From contig CANSRZ010000003.1 in the NCBI GenBank assembly GCA_947649575.1, positions 1 to 35,995 on the forward strand: DNA of 35,995 nt, given 5' to 3'. Shown piece after piece: positions 1 to 8,405 of this stretch; the first letter of the stretch is position 1, and each line of letters opens with the position of its first letter. Origin of the DNA: an uncultured Clostridia bacterium (lineage in GTDB: Bacteria > Bacillota > Clostridia > Christensenellales > UBA1242). Under the pieces are notes generated by a model. That model searched no databases. It had not been told where the DNA came from and saw nothing but the letters and a program-made list of their open reading frames with translations. The position numbers were made by a program, and so were the translations under genes.

Positions 1-271
1 AACCTGCAAGTTCTTCTGCACTTGTGATAAGCCATGGGTCATCTGCTGTTCCACTACCTGCCCAGTTGGTATCAACGCGGGAAACATCCTCATCCCAATA
101 ACTATTATTTGTTGGAGAAGTCGCACCTTGGGTTGACTGTTCTGGCTGTTCTGGTTTAGGTGAAAAATCTACAAAGCCAAAAACTAGGCCTAAGGTTAGG
201 CCTATTACTCCTACAATTGATAAAACACTTGCTAGCCAGGTTTTCATCTTTTTATTAATAGGTTTCTTCAT
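1..271 (-). CDS. Surface-exposed GLUG-type repeat protein, N-terminal part only
   Basis: The gene starts at 271 with ATG, preceded by a strong AGGAGG site 9 bases upstream, and runs off the left edge after about 90 codons. The visible N-terminus has a lysine-rich start and one hydrophobic segment containing LTLGLVFG, so it is exported or membrane anchored. A short low-complexity linker rich in P, E, Q and S follows. It then reaches a motif of the form GSGTADDPWLITSAEELAG, the usual entry to GLUG-type beta-solenoid regions of gut bacterial surface proteins. The same LTLGLVFG-xx-DF segment occurs in the protein encoded at 1495-3327, so the two are probably paralogous in their export region. Upstream are a normal promoter and a second one carrying a G tract. 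Function beyond surface display or adhesion cannot be stated; the rest of the protein is outside the window. Confidence 0.75.
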   Translation of the reverse strand, partial: MKKPINKKMKTWLASVLSIVGVIGLTLGLVFGFVDFSPKPEQPEQSTQGATSPTNNSYWDEDVSRVDTNWAGSGTADDPWLITSAEELAG

Positions 272-303
272 TAGATTTCTCCTCCTAACTTTACTATACT
301 CAA

Positions 304-332
304 ATTGTATAGTTTTATTTAATTATGGTCAA
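304..332 (-). promoter_or_regulatory. Proximal promoter of the left-edge surface gene
   Basis: On the minus strand TTGACC (327-332), a 17-base spacer and TACAAT (304-309) form a good sigma-A-type promoter. Transcription would start near 297, giving a leader of about 25 bases that contains the AGGAGG site. The paralogous gene at 1495-3327 has a matching site at 3395-3424 in similar flanking sequence. Confidence 0.6.
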
Positions 333-396
333 ATGATTAGAGCGATTTACTCAATTTTAGAGTGGGTTTATAAATGGCAGTGCCACTTTCTAAACT

Positions 397-426
397 ATTG
401 TAGCAAATCTCCCCCCCCCGTGTCAA
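397..426 (-). promoter_or_regulatory. Distal promoter module with a 9-base G tract in the spacer
   Basis: On the minus strand TTGACA (421-426) and TACAAT (397-402) are separated by 18 bases, nine of which (411-419) are an uninterrupted G run. The core TTGACACG, G run, then ATTTGCTA is repeated almost identically at 3635-3665 upstream of the related surface gene. A G run of this length is rare in so AT-rich a genome. Its position in a promoter spacer is the known layout of slipped-strand phase-variable promoters. With one G fewer the spacer would be 17, the sigma-70/sigma-A optimum. Confidence 0.6.
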
Positions 427-527
427 GCAAATTGCATCTGTTTTTAAATTTTATTTATTGACACTTATGACATCGTTTTCTGTTCTTCTAGAAAGCAGGT
501 TTTATATGCAAAATTACATCAAAAAAG

Positions 528-1379
528 CTATTTCCACAAATTGATTTTTGCAGTATCTGTTGCAGTATAAGGAAAAACAATTTTTGAATATTTTATTTGG
601 CTTTGCTTGCAGTAATCACCAATTTCTTGGGCTAAATCACCCCAATAATTTTCTGGCTCACCCTTATAAAGCACCAAATACTCTGGATAAACATCGTGAA
701 AATTCTGCCAAACATAATTGATAATTGCAGGTTTAAATTCATTTCTCAAAGTTAGCGCCTCAAAAGTATATTCGTCAACAAAGTCTTTGGTCTGTTCAAT
801 TATCGCTTTCCAATCAGTAAGTTCAGGCATTAACGGAGAAATCGCCAAAGTTGTTTTTATATTGTTTTTATGTAATTTTTTTAGTGTATTCAAACGTGAT
901 GCTACTGAAAGACCCGCTTCCAAATCTTGTGCCACTTTTTCGTTTAAACTGCACAAAGAAATTGCAACAGTTACATTTTTCATCTTTTTCAGAATGTCAA
1001 TATCACGCAAAATAAGGTCGGATTTTGTTTGAATCACAACCTCACAATCAGCATCACTTAACTCTTTCAACAACTTGCGCACAACTTTATATTTCTCCTC
1101 AAACGGCTTATATGGATCAGTTACGGAAGAAATCAAAATGCGCTTGCCCTCAATTTTACTTTTATTAATAGGATTTTTCCATTTTTTTACATCAACAAAC
1201 TCTCCCCAAGGCTCTTTATGCTTGGAAAAGCGTCTCATAAAACTTGCATAACAATATTTGCATGCATATGGACAACCTGTATAAGGATTTGCAACAAAAT
1301 CAAATCCATCTTGTTTTGATTTTAATAAAATATTAGGTGTATCAACCACCTGAACTTTAACATGATCTAAATTTTTCAT
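528..1379 (-). CDS. Radical SAM protein of the SplB/Rv2578c-like family
   Basis: The 283-residue protein has the radical SAM cysteine motif in NPYTGCPYACKYCYA: Cys36, Cys40 and Cys43 in C-x3-C-x2-C spacing, which ligates a 4Fe-4S cluster that cleaves S-adenosylmethionine. The motif so near the N-terminus, the following SSVTDPYKPFE segment and the overall length fit the COG1533 group (annotated DNA repair photolyase-like, or Rv2578c-like). Most members have no proven substrate, and true spore photoproduct lyases have additional features not seen here, so the substrate is unknown. Start 1379 is supported by a GAGGA site 6 bases upstream and a promoter at 1397-1425. It is monocistronic between two surface-protein genes in the same orientation, with no obvious functional link. 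Confidence 0.85.
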   Translation of the reverse strand: MKNLDHVKVQVVDTPNILLKSKQDGFDFVANPYTGCPYACKYCYASFMRRFSKHKEPWGEFVDVKKWKNPINKSKIEGKRILISSVTDPYKPFEEKYKVVRKLLKELSDADCEVVIQTKSDLILRDIDILKKMKNVTVAISLCSLNEKVAQDLEAGLSVASRLNTLKKLHKNNIKTTLAISPLMPELTDWKAIIEQTKDFVDEYTFEALTLRNEFKPAIINYVWQNFHDVYPEYLVLYKGEPENYWGDLAQEIGDYCKQSQIKYSKIVFPYTATDTAKINLWK

Positions 1380-1396
1380 ATGTTTTCCTCAAAGAT

Positions 1397-1425
1397 ATTT
1401 TACATTACTTTTGGACAATAGGCAA
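1397..1425 (-). promoter_or_regulatory. Promoter of the radical SAM gene
   Basis: On the minus strand TTGCCT (1420-1425) and TAAAAT (1397-1402) are 17 bases apart. The predicted start near 1390 leaves a leader of about 11 bases that consists essentially of the ribosome binding site. Confidence 0.5.
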
Positions 1426-1460
1426 CAATTTCACGCATTTTTTGCGTACTAAATATATAG

Positions 1461-1491
1461 AAAAAAGAAAAGCTTAAAACTTTTCTTTTTT
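1461..1491 (-). terminator. Intrinsic terminator after the surface-protein gene
   Basis: A perfect 12-bp inverted repeat (1461-1472 with 1480-1491, 7-base loop) begins four bases after the stop codon of the gene at 1495. The A-rich arm on the plus strand gives a U-rich tail in the minus-strand transcript. The stem itself is weak (A-T rich with only two G-C pairs). Confidence 0.65.
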
Positions 1492-1494
1492 TAC

Positions 1495-3327
1495 TTAATT
1501 CAATTTACTAAAACCATTATTTGCAAACCAACTAACATCAAAAGTAGGAGCAACCTCAGCCATAAAGAACAGCTCTCTCTGCAAAGGCAAGCCATTGTTC
1601 ATGCCTGCGACCAGTCCCCAACCAGAAAAATCGCCGTCAATGTATAAACCTTCGCCATTCAACTTTGCATAACAAGAACTAATATCGATAGTTCCAGTAC
1701 TTCCTGTCCGAAGTTCAACATTATATAAAGGCAAATCTCTGTTGCTTGTTCCGATAAAACTGCAGTTTGTCATAACAACTTCTCCGCTATATGGCTGAGC
1801 TAATACCCCAACAATACAAGCAACATTTTGACCAGTTGAAACTTTAATTTGACCACTTGCAAAACAATTCATAACTTTTACTGTCATTATTCCAAAGCCT
1901 GCTTTGCCTATTATGCCACCAACATAAGTTTCTCCTGAAACAATTGCCTTTGACACACATTTTTCAATATTCCCACCGCAGTTGCCAGCAATTCCGCCTA
2001 CATAATCTTCGCCTGTAACATTACCATAATTATAACAAGAAGATATAGGCCCCCTAATAGAACTACCAACAATGCCACCAACATAGCTAACACCAACAAC
2101 CCTTGCATAATTCACGCAATTTGTAATAACGCCAGTCATTCCAGCAATTCCGCCTACATATGAACCGCTGCTTATCACTTCAACGTCGCTGCCTACATAA
2201 CAATTATCTATATTGCATCCTATATTCATATTTGTAGCCATAATTCCGCCGCAAACCCCAGTCGAATTGTTGATAATCGAACTATTTTCCAACCTAATAT
2301 TTTTTAAATTTCCTTGGACCGTATTAAATAATCCTGTTGAACTATCCATTTCAGAGATTGTAAAATTTCCACCATCATATGTGCCTCCGAAAATTGCTCC
2401 ATCACCTCCTATACTAACCCATTTGCCTCCAGCCAAACTTATGTTTGCAGTTTGCTTAAAATACTTTCCACTATAAATTTGACCGTTGTTACATTGATAA
2501 GCAATCTCTGCCAACTTTTGTGGTGTGTCAATGATGTAAGGATTTTCCTCTGTGCCTTCGCCAGAAAAACTTTCATGTTGGTCAGTCCATGGGTTTCGCT
2601 CCCATTGAGCAGTCAAAGTTCCGCTAGTGTTAAGTGCGCCAAATGTGTATACATTTGTTGAACTGTTAAAACTTCCACCGCCAGAAAATGTCCAACCTTT
2701 AAAAACATAATTATCGCGTGTTGGCGTTGAAATCTTATAAGTTGTTCCAACTTCTTGATATATAGCTGCATGCTGAGTGCTGCCATTCAATGTGCCACCC
2801 GCTGTGTCAATCTTAAGCATTGGTGCTGTGTCATAATACATATAAACACTAAAATTGCCGTTGTTTAATGCAGTTGTAATAGCACTATCCGTGGTACTGC
2901 TTTCTGAAACACTTGCAAATATTATTACAATTTGACTACTAGTAAAATGATATTTGCTTCTGTTATAATTACAATAGCTTTTGCTTGCATTATATTTATA
3001 TTTTGTTGTAGACTTTGGAGTTCTATATTGAGAAAGCCAAACACTCCACTTAATAGGAGCGCTTACACTTACTATTGTTTTTTCAATTGATAATTCTGCT
3101 ATATTGCCATTATCAGTAAGCTCGCTTTTGTTTGCATTCGTGTTCCAAGTATAGCCTGAAATATCATCTCCTGAAACTTGTAACGCTGCTTGAACTTGAT
3201 TGTCAGTTAGCTTATTTTTAGAAAAAAAATCGCCCAGTCCAAAAACTAGACCAAGAGTTAAGGATAATATAGCTATGATTAAACCTGAAATTGATATGTG
3301 ATTTAGCTTTTTGGAATATTTTTGCAT
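1495..3327 (-). CDS. Secreted InlB-repeat and GLUG-motif surface protein
   Basis: This 610-residue protein begins with a basic stretch and a hydrophobic segment (about residues 12-31, containing LTLGLVFG) that acts as signal peptide or membrane anchor. Residues about 174-243 resemble an InlB B-type repeat: a GGT-type opening, a central YVFKGWTFSGG and a closing TLTAQWER. From about 256 a GEGTEENPYIIDTPQKLAE motif opens a GLUG-type beta-helical region with recurring YVGGIxG units near 390, 415, 442 and 468. There is no LPXTG sortase motif at the C-terminus. The start is supported by AGGAGG 6 bases upstream. Such proteins are usually adhesins or surface-layer components; that role is inferred. 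It shares its export segment and its G-tract promoter module with the gene at the left edge. Confidence 0.85.
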   Translation of the reverse strand: MQKYSKKLNHISISGLIIAILSLTLGLVFGLGDFFSKNKLTDNQVQAALQVSGDDISGYTWNTNANKSELTDNGNIAELSIEKTIVSVSAPIKWSVWLSQYRTPKSTTKYKYNASKSYCNYNRSKYHFTSSQIVIIFASVSESSTTDSAITTALNNGNFSVYMYYDTAPMLKIDTAGGTLNGSTQHAAIYQEVGTTYKISTPTRDNYVFKGWTFSGGGSFNSSTNVYTFGALNTSGTLTAQWERNPWTDQHESFSGEGTEENPYIIDTPQKLAEIAYQCNNGQIYSGKYFKQTANISLAGGKWVSIGGDGAIFGGTYDGGNFTISEMDSSTGLFNTVQGNLKNIRLENSSIINNSTGVCGGIMATNMNIGCNIDNCYVGSDVEVISSGSYVGGIAGMTGVITNCVNYARVVGVSYVGGIVGSSIRGPISSCYNYGNVTGEDYVGGIAGNCGGNIEKCVSKAIVSGETYVGGIIGKAGFGIMTVKVMNCFASGQIKVSTGQNVACIVGVLAQPYSGEVVMTNCSFIGTSNRDLPLYNVELRTGSTGTIDISSCYAKLNGEGLYIDGDFSGWGLVAGMNNGLPLQRELFFMAEVAPTFDVSWFANNGFSKLN

Positions 3328-3394
3328 ATTTCCCTCCTCATTACTAAAAATTCAAGTGCTTGTACGTTAAACTTTATAAGTTTATCATATACGA

Positions 3395-3424
3395 ATTGTA
3401 ACATTTTTATTTAATCAAAGTCAA
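3395..3424 (-). promoter_or_regulatory. Proximal promoter of the 610-residue surface protein
   Basis: On the minus strand TTGACT (3419-3424), an 18-base spacer and TACAAT (3395-3400) form a promoter about 60 bases upstream of the start codon. The spacer and flanks (ATTAAATAAAA and adjoining bases) resemble those of the left-edge gene's proximal promoter at 304-332. Confidence 0.55.
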
Positions 3425-3634
3425 ATCTTTTACGCAATTTATGAGTGAAGTTGATTTATTTATATAACAAGATTAATTTAAAAACTTTCTTTAATTTATT
3501 CAACTTTTATAACTTTTAATTCAGTTGCAAAGTTAAAAAATTTAATTATTTTGCGATTATTATCACTTTCACAAATATTAGATATTTTCAAAACTTTATT
3601 TCCAAATTGCTGCTTTGACATGAATTACAATTTT

Positions 3635-3665
3635 AGTATAGCAAATTTCCCCCCCCCCGTGTCAA
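3635..3665 (-). promoter_or_regulatory. Distal promoter module with a 10-base G tract in the spacer
   Basis: On the minus strand TTGACA (3660-3665) and TATACT (3635-3640) flank a 19-base spacer that includes ten consecutive G (3649-3658). It matches the module at 397-426 at nearly every base apart from the tract length and part of the -10. The predicted transcript would have a leader of about 300 bases before the gene at 3327. A change of tract length would move the spacer toward or away from 17. Confidence 0.6.
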
Positions 3666-3707
3666 CTAAATCTCGAACAAAATAAAATTATTTTCAGTTG
3701 ACACGGG
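3656..3707. repeat. 12-bp inverted repeat anchored on the G-tract promoter
   Basis: The bases CCCGTGTCAACT at 3656-3667 are repeated perfectly as AGTTGACACGGG at 3696-3707, 28 bases apart. The left arm contains the -35 hexamer and the edge of the homopolymer of the module at 3635-3665. The right arm is a second TTGACACGGG facing the other way with only three G. It looks like an inverted, shortened copy of the module's -35 end. Confidence 0.55.
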
Positions 3708-3938
3708 AACAACGCCAGGCTTCGCAGGTTATTTATGGATTTTTGACACGAGGGAGTCGTTAACTAAAATTAAAAGAAAGTTCAAACTTTTTTTCGTTTC
3801 CGCCAATATCAGGCTTCGCGGGTTTTTTATTAATTAACGTTGGAGCTATGTAGCAATGCCACTTTCTTTTTATTCCATAAAATGCGCCATTGACACTTTG
3901 GCAGCGGAGAATTTTAATATGATTGTTTTTTAAAACAA
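3708..3938. other. Non-coding spacer with scattered short repeats
   Basis: No gene with a plausible start was seen here. It contains two similar strings around AGGCTTCGC (near 3717 and 3818), another TTGACACG near 3753 and GGAGCTATGTAGCAATGCCA near 3845. The last resembles one arm and the outer stem of the cloverleaf element at 32009-32085. It may be decayed copies of small palindromic elements; this is a weak inference. Confidence 0.3.
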
Positions 3939-3966
3939 AAAAACGTAGTTAAATAACTACGTTTTT
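3939..3966 (-). terminator. Intrinsic terminator of the rpoB-rpoC operon
   Basis: A perfect 13-bp inverted repeat (3939-3951 and 3954-3966, core ACGTAGTTA) lies seven bases after the rpoC stop codon, with a run of U in the minus-strand transcript. It also separates rpoC from the surface-protein region downstream. Confidence 0.85.
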
Positions 3967-3973
3967 CTATTAA

Positions 3974-6900
3974 TTACATTGCAAATGAATCAGATGTATC
4001 CTTAAGCACAACTGGTTTAACTGAGCGATATTCTTTTACGCCAGTACCCGCTGGGATAAGTTTACCGATAATAACGTTTTCTTTAAGTCCGCGCAGGTGG
4101 TCAACCTTACCTTGAACAGACGCATCAGTAAGAGTTCTTGAAGTTTCTTGGAACGATGCCGCTGAGAGGAAGCTTTCAGTTTTAAGAGAAGCCTTAGTGA
4201 TACCAAGAAGAATTCTCTTAACTGTTGCAGGAACGCCACCCTCTTGCAAGATGCGTTCATTTTCTTCATCAGCTTTAAAGATGTCAACGATTTCGCCAGG
4301 AAGAAGATTTGTATCTCCGCTTGCCTCAACCTTAACTTTTTTAAGCATTTGACGAACAATGATTTCAACGTGCTTATCATTAACTTTAACGTCTTGCCCA
4401 CGATAAGTTGCAATAACTTCATTAAGAAGATATTCTTGCAAGCCTTTGATACCTTTCATTCTCAAGAGGTCGCTTGGATTGATTGCACCAGCAGTAAGTT
4501 GAGAACCAGGCTCAACATTGTCTCCATTCTTAACCATCAAAACAGCAGGTTTTTTAACTTCATAAGATACATCACCCTCACGAGAAGTAACAGTGATATA
4601 GTAATACTTAGGATCTTGTTTGATTGTAACTTTGCCAGCAACTTCAGAAAGTTGGCATTCACCCTTAGGCTTTCTTGCTTCGAATATTTCTTCGACACGA
4701 GGAAGACCTTGAGTAATATCAAGAGCGGCAGCAATACCACCAGAGTGGAAAGTTCTCATTGTAAGCTGAGTACCAGGCTCACCGATTGATTGAGCAGCCA
4801 CAATACCAACAGCTTCACCAACAGTAACCTGTTTTTTGCCTGCCAAATCTCTTCCATAGCACTTAGCGCAAACGCCATGACGGCAACGGCAAGTGAGAAG
4901 ATTTCTAATTAAAACTTTCTTTATGCCACAAGCAACGATAGCATCAGCCTGAGCTTTTGAAATCATTTCATTGGCTTCAACAATTATCTCACCAGTTTTT
5001 GGATTAACAATTTGCTCAACAGAAGTTCTGCCATAAATTCTATCTTCAAGAGGCTCTTGAACTGAGCCTTCTGTAACAATATCACTTACCCAAGCTCCTT
5101 TAACATTTTCACCAGCATCAGCAAAGCAGTCCTCAGTTGTGACAGTCACGTCTTGAGCAATATCAACAAGACGACGAGTCAAATAACCAGAGTCGGCTGT
5201 TTTAAGAGCTGTATCGGTCAAACCTTTACGAGCACCACGAGCTGAAAGGAAATATTCAATAGGAGTCAAACCTTTACGGAAAGAAGCCTTAATTGGGATA
5301 TCCACCTTTTCACCAGAAGCGGTTGATTTAATACCAATCATACCGCAGACATTACAGAGCTGGTCCTCAGAGCCACGGGCTTTTGAAGTAACCATAATTC
5401 TGAATGGGTTAAATTCTTCCATGCCAGCGATAAGAGTTTTCTTAACGTCATCACGGCAGTCATTCCAAATTCCGATATTAGTTTTAAGTTTTTCATCAAG
5501 AGTGATAAGACCACGCTTGTAAAGTTTTTCATTTTCAAGAACTTTTTCTTGAGCGCCAGCCAAGATCTCTTCCTTGCCTTTAGGCTCTTCAATATCAAAT
5601 ACGTTAACTGTAAGAGCAGCAATAGTTGAATATTTGTAGCCTGTCTCTTTAATTCTATCAACAAGTTTAGCACACTCGGTTGTTCCAAGCACTTCATAGG
5701 CCTTGCCAATGATTGCTTGCAAGTCTTTCTTCTTCATAGGCGCGTTAATTTCAAGGTCGCAAATATTTTCTTCCTTGCTTCTGTCAACAAAGCCAAGGTT
5801 TTGAGGAATTGCATCGTTGAAAAGGAGACGTCCAACTGATGTTTTAACAAGTTTAGAATATTCTTTCCCGTCAACTTTCTTAGTCAAACGAATAGAAACT
5901 TCTGCTTGAAGATCAAGTGCCCCAGCTTGGAAAGCCATAACAGCTTCATCTTTTGACTTATAAACATTGCCCTCGCCAGGAACGCCAGGCCTGATCATTG
6001 TCATATACGCACAGCCAAGCACGATATCTTGGTCAGGAGTAACGATTGGGTTACCGTCTGAAAGTTTCAAAAGGTTGTTTGAAGCAAGCATTAAAGTTCT
6101 AGCCTCAGTTCTTGCGTCAAGTGAAAGAGGAACGTGAACAGACATTTGGTCACCGTCGAAGTCAGCGTTGAACGCAGGACAAACTGATGGGTGAAGCTTG
6201 ATTGCTCTGCCCTCAACAAGGACAGGCTCAAAAGCTTGAACAGAAAGTCTGTGAAGAGTTGGAGCACGGTTAAGGAATACTGGGTGATCTTTAATAACAT
6301 CAGCCAAAATATCCCAAACAATAGGTTTTTCTTTTTCAATCATACGCTTTGCAGCTTTAACATTGTGGGATTTGTTAAGGTCAACAAGGCGATTGATAAT
6401 AAAAGGTTTGAAAAGTTCAAGAGCCATTTCCTTTGGAAGTCCGCATTGATACATTTTAAGTTCAGGACCAACGACGATAACTGAACGACCAGAATAGTCA
6501 ACACGTTTTCCGAGCAAGTTCAAACGGAAACGACCTTGCTTTCCGCCAAGCATAGCAGTAAGTGATTTAAGGTCTCTTCCCTTTGAAGAAAGCACGGCTT
6601 TGCCACGTTTGCCATTGTCAATAAGATTGTCAACAGACTCTTGAAGCATACGTTTTTCGTTTCTGATAATAACATCAGGCGCGCCAAGCTCCATGAGCTT
6701 TTTCAAACGATTGTTTCTGTTGATAACACGTCTGTAAAGGTCGTTAAGGTCGCTTGTTGCATAGCGTCCCCCATCCAATGGAACCATTGGACGAAGATCA
6801 GGTGGAAGCACAGGAATAACATCCATAACCATCCAAGTAGGATTGTTGCCAGACTTAATGAAAGCCTCAACAACGTCAAGTTTTTTCATAGCTTTGATTT

Positions 6901-7510
6901 TCTTTTGACCTTTCATGTTAGGAAGTTGTTCTTTCAAAACCTTGCTTTCTTTTTCAAGGTCAACTTCGCTTAAAAGGCGTTTGATAGCCTCAGCACCCAT
7001 GCCAGCCTCAAAAGAACCATAGCCATATTTTTCAACAGCATCACGATATTCTCTATCAGTGATAACTTGTTTGTAAGTAAATTCAGTCTTTTTAGGATCT
7101 AAAATAACATAACTAACATAATAAACAACTTGTTCGAGTGCCTTTGGAGTCATTTCCAAAAGAGTTCCAATCTTTGATGGAACGTTTCTAAAGAACCAAA
7201 TATGAGTGCAAGGAGAAGCAAGTTCGATATGCCCCATACGTTCACGACGAACTTTGGCACGAGTTACTTCAACACCGCACTTATCACAAACAACGCCCTT
7301 ATAACGAACGCGTTTATATTTACCGCAGTGACATTCCCAGTCTTTTCTAGGTCCAAAAATCTTCTCGCAAAAAAGACCATCTTTCTCAGGTTTTTGAGTG
7401 CGATAGTTGATAGTTTCTGGTTTGGTAACTTCACCGTGTGACCATTCTCTAATTTTTTCAGGTGAAGCAACACCAATTTTAATAGAATCGAAGTTGTTTA
7501 ATTCAAACAT
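3974..7510 (-). CDS. rpoC: DNA-directed RNA polymerase subunit beta prime
   Basis: At 1178 residues this is the normal length for a Firmicute beta-prime subunit. The N-terminal zinc ribbon has Cys60, Cys62, Cys75 and Cys78. The catalytic magnesium loop NADFDGDQM is at residues 448-456 with all three aspartates. The C-terminal zinc site [11 protein letters not shown] is near 870-880 with its partner Cys near 795, and the trigger-loop segment ending MRTFHSGG is near 910-920. The protein forms the active-centre cleft of RNA polymerase with RpoB. The start at 7510 has an AGGAG site 9 bases upstream. It is the last gene of an operon starting with rpoB, but unusually five small genes separate the two. 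A strong terminator follows instead of the rpsL-rpsG-fus genes common in Firmicutes. Confidence 0.99.
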   Translation of the reverse strand: MFELNNFDSIKIGVASPEKIREWSHGEVTKPETINYRTQKPEKDGLFCEKIFGPRKDWECHCGKYKRVRYKGVVCDKCGVEVTRAKVRRERMGHIELASPCTHIWFFRNVPSKIGTLLEMTPKALEQVVYYVSYVILDPKKTEFTYKQVITDREYRDAVEKYGYGSFEAGMGAEAIKRLLSEVDLEKESKVLKEQLPNMKGQKKIKAMKKLDVVEAFIKSGNNPTWMVMDVIPVLPPDLRPMVPLDGGRYATSDLNDLYRRVINRNNRLKKLMELGAPDVIIRNEKRMLQESVDNLIDNGKRGKAVLSSKGRDLKSLTAMLGGKQGRFRLNLLGKRVDYSGRSVIVVGPELKMYQCGLPKEMALELFKPFIINRLVDLNKSHNVKAAKRMIEKEKPIVWDILADVIKDHPVFLNRAPTLHRLSVQAFEPVLVEGRAIKLHPSVCPAFNADFDGDQMSVHVPLSLDARTEARTLMLASNNLLKLSDGNPIVTPDQDIVLGCAYMTMIRPGVPGEGNVYKSKDEAVMAFQAGALDLQAEVSIRLTKKVDGKEYSKLVKTSVGRLLFNDAIPQNLGFVDRSKEENICDLEINAPMKKKDLQAIIGKAYEVLGTTECAKLVDRIKETGYKYSTIAALTVNVFDIEEPKGKEEILAGAQEKVLENEKLYKRGLITLDEKLKTNIGIWNDCRDDVKKTLIAGMEEFNPFRIMVTSKARGSEDQLCNVCGMIGIKSTASGEKVDIPIKASFRKGLTPIEYFLSARGARKGLTDTALKTADSGYLTRRLVDIAQDVTVTTEDCFADAGENVKGAWVSDIVTEGSVQEPLEDRIYGRTSVEQIVNPKTGEIIVEANEMISKAQADAIVACGIKKVLIRNLLTCRCRHGVCAKCYGRDLAGKKQVTVGEAVGIVAAQSIGEPGTQLTMRTFHSGGIAAALDITQGLPRVEEIFEARKPKGECQLSEVAGKVTIKQDPKYYYITVTSREGDVSYEVKKPAVLMVKNGDNVEPGSQLTAGAINPSDLLRMKGIKGLQEYLLNEVIATYRGQDVKVNDKHVEIIVRQMLKKVKVEASGDTNLLPGEIVDIFKADEENERILQEGGVPATVKRILLGITKASLKTESFLSAASFQETSRTLTDASVQGKVDHLRGLKENVIIGKLIPAGTGVKEYRSVKPVVLKDTSDSFAM

Positions 7511-7579
7511 AATTTTTACTCCTAAATATTTGTTGTTTTGTTAGTTAGTTTTTTATTGTTTCTCTTTACTTTTAATTTT

Positions 7580-7807
7580 TTAATTTTCAATAGAAGGTTC
7601 ATTTTTGTCAGCATTATCTATTGCAGAATAGTCCATAGGCCACTTTTTGCAAGATTTTGGAACTGGAACTCCATCAATTTCTTCATAACCACTCTCTTCA
7701 AGCACCTTACGCATACGTTGATTACCTTTTTGTTCACCAATTCCCGCAACATTTACATGATGTTTTCTTCTAACAAAAGTTTTTTCAACTTTATTTTTTT
7801 CTTCCAT
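7580..7807 (-). CDS. Small protein of unknown function (75 residues) between rpoB and rpoC
   Basis: This short reading frame starts with MEEKNKVEKTF and has a textbook AGGAGG site 7 bases before its ATG, so it is very probably translated. The protein is highly charged. It has a basic stretch VRRKHH near residues 12-17, a predicted helical middle (NQRMRKVLEESGYEE) and an acidic C-terminus; it has no membrane segment or cysteine pair. It begins 9 bases after the previous small gene ends and stops 69 bases before rpoC, so all are likely co-transcribed. I recognise no family. Its place in the core polymerase operon suggests a link to transcription or its control, but that is only inference from position. 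Confidence 0.65.
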   Translation of the reverse strand: MEEKNKVEKTFVRRKHHVNVAGIGEQKGNQRMRKVLEESGYEEIDGVPVPKSCKKWPMDYSAIDNADKNEPSIEN

Positions 7808-7816
7808 TTTATCCTC

Positions 7817-8074
7817 CTATTTCCCTTGCTCGTCGTTTCTATTTGGACGGCAAGATGCGATAACCATTTTTGCAGAATTTTCCCAAGAATGTTCGTCAAG
7901 TTGTGGATATTCACCGCCATAAGATTTTTCAACCAATGTAACATTTGATAGACTGATTTTTGACGGGTCATCAATTTTCTTAGCAGTAAAACCTTTAGTA
8001 ATTTTAATTTCAGGTTGTTTATGTGCATAAGCAGATTGTGTTTTTACTGCACCGTTCTCAATCTTTTCTTCCAT
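7817..8074 (-). CDS. Small protein of unknown function (85 residues) between rpoB and rpoC
   Basis: The frame starts with MEEKIENGAVK and has AGGAGG 6 bases before the ATG. The sequence is polar with a mixed-charge N-terminal part, a KITKGFTAKKIDD stretch near residues 24-36 and a C-terminal ENSAKMVIASCRPNRND segment. There is no signal peptide or transmembrane segment, so it should be cytoplasmic. It is spaced 9 bases from each of its small neighbours. Its first four residues and ribosome binding site match those of the 75-residue gene next to it, but the remainder does not align by eye. No family is recognised. Confidence 0.65.
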   Translation of the reverse strand: MEEKIENGAVKTQSAYAHKQPEIKITKGFTAKKIDDPSKISLSNVTLVEKSYGGEYPQLDEHSWENSAKMVIASCRPNRNDEQGK

Positions 8075-8083
8075 ATTATCCTC

Positions 8084-8392
8084 CTACTGCTCGTTACTTA
8101 ACATAACTCGCTTATATCTGTTTTGTTCTACAACTGCGTTTTGTTTTTCTCGCTCTTCAGGAGAATAATTTATCGCAGAAGTAAAGTTTTCTTGACTAAC
8201 AAAGTAGTCAACTTTGATAGCATAGCCATTTCTGGTCTTAATAATTGTATGAGGAGTTGATTGAGTTTTCGTTTTTTGTTTAGGTTCTTGTTTAGGCATT
8301 TCAGTAAACTCGTTTCTTAACCCTAATCTCTCAGCACGCTTTTGTCTTTCACGCTCAATCAGTTCCTCTCTAGTATAATAATGTTTTGCCAT
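8084..8392 (-). CDS. Small basic protein of unknown function (102 residues) between rpoB and rpoC
   Basis: The protein opens with MAKHYYTREELIERERQKR, a strongly charged predicted helix. A lysine-, glutamine- and threonine-rich linker follows (about residues 32-50), then a short predicted beta region (TIIKTRNGYAIKVDYFVS) and a second charged helix (SPEEREKQNAVVEQNRYKR). The ribosome binding site is only a weak AGAGAG 8 bases upstream, unlike the strong sites of its neighbours, so it may depend on coupling to the gene before it, which stops 13 bases earlier. It is cytoplasmic by composition. No family is recognised; the basic helices would suit a nucleic-acid or polymerase contact, but this is speculation. 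Confidence 0.6.
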   Translation of the reverse strand: MAKHYYTREELIERERQKRAERLGLRNEFTEMPKQEPKQKTKTQSTPHTIIKTRNGYAIKVDYFVSQENFTSAINYSPEEREKQNAVVEQNRYKRVMLSNEQ

Positions 8393-8405
8393 AAAATTTC
8401 TCTCT

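Noticed and set aside
408-420. Homopolymer tract as a sequencing or assembly artefact
   Set aside because: Possible in principle for exact length, but two tracts in the same promoter context with conserved flanks are hard to explain as error; length itself should be treated with caution.
4244-4789. Plus-strand frame of 181 codons opposite rpoC
   Set aside because: It is an antisense shadow of the conserved rpoC coding sequence, with no ribosome binding site or known motif; the same holds for similar frames opposite rpoB and the giant lipoprotein.
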